8,097 nt of DNA, taken from the NCBI GenBank assembly GCA_039927975.1, contig JBDSTZ010000584.1, positions 1 to 8,097 of the forward strand, read 5' to 3'. This stretch comes from JBDSTZ01 sp039927975 (GTDB taxonomy: Bacteria > Pseudomonadota > Gammaproteobacteria > Burkholderiales > Burkholderiaceae_D). The notes under the pieces are model-generated. The model was given only the letters and a program-made list of their open reading frames with translations, ran no database searches and was not told the DNA's origin. The position numbers and the translations under genes are program-made. Positions 7,335 through 8,097 of the stretch are shown here, piece by piece. The first letter of the stretch is position 1, and each line of letters opens with the position of its first letter.

Positions 7335-7382
7335 GAAGCCACTGTAGAAGCCACCAAGGAAGCCACCATGGAAGCCACTATA
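7335..7382. repeat. Four tandem 12-bp repeats, GAAGCCACYNNN type
   Basis: Four contiguous 12-bp units share GAAGCCAC: GAAGCCACTGTA (7335-7346), GAAGCCACCAAG (7347-7358), GAAGCCACCATG (7359-7370) and GAAGCCACTATA (7371-7382). The last three or four bases vary. The array starts 3 bp beyond the dehydrogenase -35 box and ends 18 bp before the hydrolase -35 candidate. Translated in the plus frame of the hydrolase it would read four EATx units, but that stretch lies upstream of the well-supported start, so I treat it as non-coding. Confidence 0.8.
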
Positions 7383-7400
7383 CGGAAGGCATGGCTGGCG

Positions 7401-7427
7401 TTGCGGTTTTCGCGGGCGACGTACAAT
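7401..7427 (+). promoter_or_regulatory. Candidate promoter for the RBBP9-type hydrolase gene
   Basis: TTGCGG (7401-7406) and TACAAT (7422-7427) resemble -35 and -10 boxes. The -10 matches five of six consensus bases; the spacer is 15 bp, shorter than ideal, so the -35 contact may be shifted. Transcription from here would give a leader of about 25-30 bases containing GGAGG, which agrees with the start at ATG 7461 and argues against longer forms of the protein. Confidence 0.5.
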
Positions 7428-7451
7428 CATTGCGATGATTTTTCGACCACT

Positions 7452-7456
7452 GGAGG
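7452..7456 (+). promoter_or_regulatory. Ribosome-binding site deciding the hydrolase start
   Basis: GGAGG sits four bases before ATG 7461, slightly close but a strong Shine-Dalgarno core. It fixes the start of the hydrolase even though the same frame stays open on the 5' side for more than 1.6 kb through antisense of the dehydrogenase gene. Confidence 0.8.
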
Positions 7457-7460
7457 CGCG

Positions 7461-8027
7461 ATGGACGGCAAAGATGACTGCAATGTTCTGATCCTGGCCG
7501 GGCTGTGGAATTCCGGCCCACAGCACTGGCAGATCTTGTGGGAGCACAAGCACCCGGACTGGCAGCGGGTGCCGCATCGCGACTGGACCAACCCGACGTG
7601 CGAGGAATGGGTGGCCGAGCTGGACGCGGCGATCGCGGCCAGCGAACTGGGGCCGCCGCTACTGGTGGCGCACAGCCTGGCCTGCGCGCTGGTGGCGCAG
7701 TGGGCCAAGTCGGGTTCGAACCTGCACGTGGCCGGCGCGGTACTGGTGGCGCCGAGCGACGTCGACGCGCCCGGCTATCCGAGGGAGGCGGTCGGATTTG
7801 CGCCGATGCCGATGGAGAAGCTGGCGTTTCCCAGTGTGGTGGTAGCCAGTTCCAATGACGAGTATGTCTCGATCGGTCGCGCGCGCGCGTTCGCGGGAGC
7901 ATGGGGCAGCAAGCTGGTCGAGATTGGCGAGGCCGGGCATATCAATGGCGCCAGCGGCTTCGGTGCCTGGGCCGAAGGCGAGCAGTTGGTGCTGGACTTC
8001 TGCGCGGAGCGCAAGCGCACACATTGA
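7461..8027 (+). CDS. RBBP9/YdeN-family serine alpha/beta hydrolase
   Basis: A 188-aa, single-domain cytoplasmic hydrolase without signal peptide or membrane segment. The N-terminal VLILAGLWNSGPQHWQILWE, the conserved HRDWTNP region (39-45) and the C-terminal GHINGASGFGAW are characteristic of the RBBP9/YdeN group (Pfam Ser_hydrolase). The catalytic triad can be placed: Ser72 in AHSLA, Asp133 in SNDEYVS and His160 in AGHINGAS. The nucleophile elbow is A-H-S-L-A rather than the common GxSxG, with Ala at both flanking positions; Ala before the motif is frequent in this family, the second is less so. Members are esterase-like with poorly known natural substrates, so no reaction is assigned. The start is fixed by GGAGG and a TACAAT promoter upstream. 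It is divergent from the dehydrogenase gene and appears monocistronic within the window; the length matches the family's usual 180-200 aa. Confidence 0.9.
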   Translation: MDGKDDCNVLILAGLWNSGPQHWQILWEHKHPDWQRVPHRDWTNPTCEEWVAELDAAIAASELGPPLLVAHSLACALVAQWAKSGSNLHVAGAVLVAPSDVDAPGYPREAVGFAPMPMEKLAFPSVVVASSNDEYVSIGRARAFAGAWGSKLVEIGEAGHINGASGFGAWAEGEQLVLDFCAERKRTH

Positions 8028-8053
8028 CGCGCCGTGCAAGGCGGCCGGCACGC

Positions 8054-8071
8054 TGTTGCGATATCGCAACA
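8054..8071. promoter_or_regulatory. Perfect 18-bp palindrome, candidate operator
   Basis: TGTTGCGATATCGCAACA is a perfect 18-bp palindrome 26 bp after the hydrolase stop and close to the window's right edge. There is no loop and no following T tract (AAGAGAATTC follows), so it is not an intrinsic terminator. Its size and symmetry fit a dimeric repressor site, perhaps controlling a gene just beyond the window. I cannot name the regulator family. Confidence 0.5.
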
Positions 8072-8097
8072 AGAGAATTCTGCAGCCCGGCAGGGAA

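Noticed and set aside
7232..7426. Minus-strand small ORF with VAS repeats across the 12-bp array
   Set aside because: It overlaps the dehydrogenase start, has no ribosome-binding site I could see, and the repeated residues simply reflect the 12-bp DNA repeat.
5793..7460. Very long plus-strand open frame antisense to the dehydrogenase, continuous with the hydrolase frame
   Set aside because: Its translation is Gly/Ala/Arg/Val-rich with no recognisable domain, as expected for the complement of a high-GC gene. The dehydrogenase on the other strand is unmistakable, and the hydrolase has its own promoter and GGAGG.
8033..8052. CGTGC-N10-GCACG hairpin after the hydrolase as an intrinsic terminator
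   Set aside because: Five-bp stem with a 10-base loop and no following T tract; could be chance in GC-rich DNA.

Overview
The window is GC-rich, densely coded DNA from a Gram-negative bacterium. The codon use, the alpha-2-macroglobulin/PBP1C pair, the periplasmic PQQ-type dehydrogenase fused to cytochrome c, and the protein styles suggest a betaproteobacterium, perhaps Oxalobacteraceae (Massilia/Duganella-like). That placement is inference from protein character, not a database result.

Layout from left to right: (1) the 3' part of a bacterial alpha-2-macroglobulin gene (1-2798, +), cut by the window's left edge but with its CxEQ thioester and complete C-terminus. (2) pbpC (2798-4909, +), overlapping the previous stop codon; together they form the envelope-defence pair known from E. 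coli yfhM-pbpC, with a periplasmic protease trap beside a cell-wall synthase thought to repair damage. (3) Convergent to it, only 7 bp away, an ArsC-like low-molecular-weight phosphatase/arsenate reductase (4917-5384, -) that keeps the CX5R loop but lacks two other residues expected for catalysis. (4) A short, less GC-rich spacer (5385-5567) with a GC stem-loop that probably ends the next gene. (5) A secreted 563-aa cytochrome c / sorbosone-dehydrogenase-like fusion (5568-7259, -). (6) A 201-bp divergent intergenic region holding a TTGACA promoter and a TnGTnnnACnA operator-like palindrome for the dehydrogenase, four 12-bp tandem repeats, and a promoter plus a GGAGG ribosome-binding site for the next gene. 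(7) A small RBBP9/YdeN-type serine hydrolase (7461-8027, +). (8) A 70-bp tail with a perfect 18-bp palindrome.

The first two genes probably act together. The phosphatase-like gene, the dehydrogenase and the hydrolase look like independent transcription units. No mobile element, CRISPR array, tRNA or rRNA is visible. I found no clear new multi-gene system. The points most worth checking are the degenerate ArsC-like active site, the regulatory architecture of the divergent region and the terminal palindrome.
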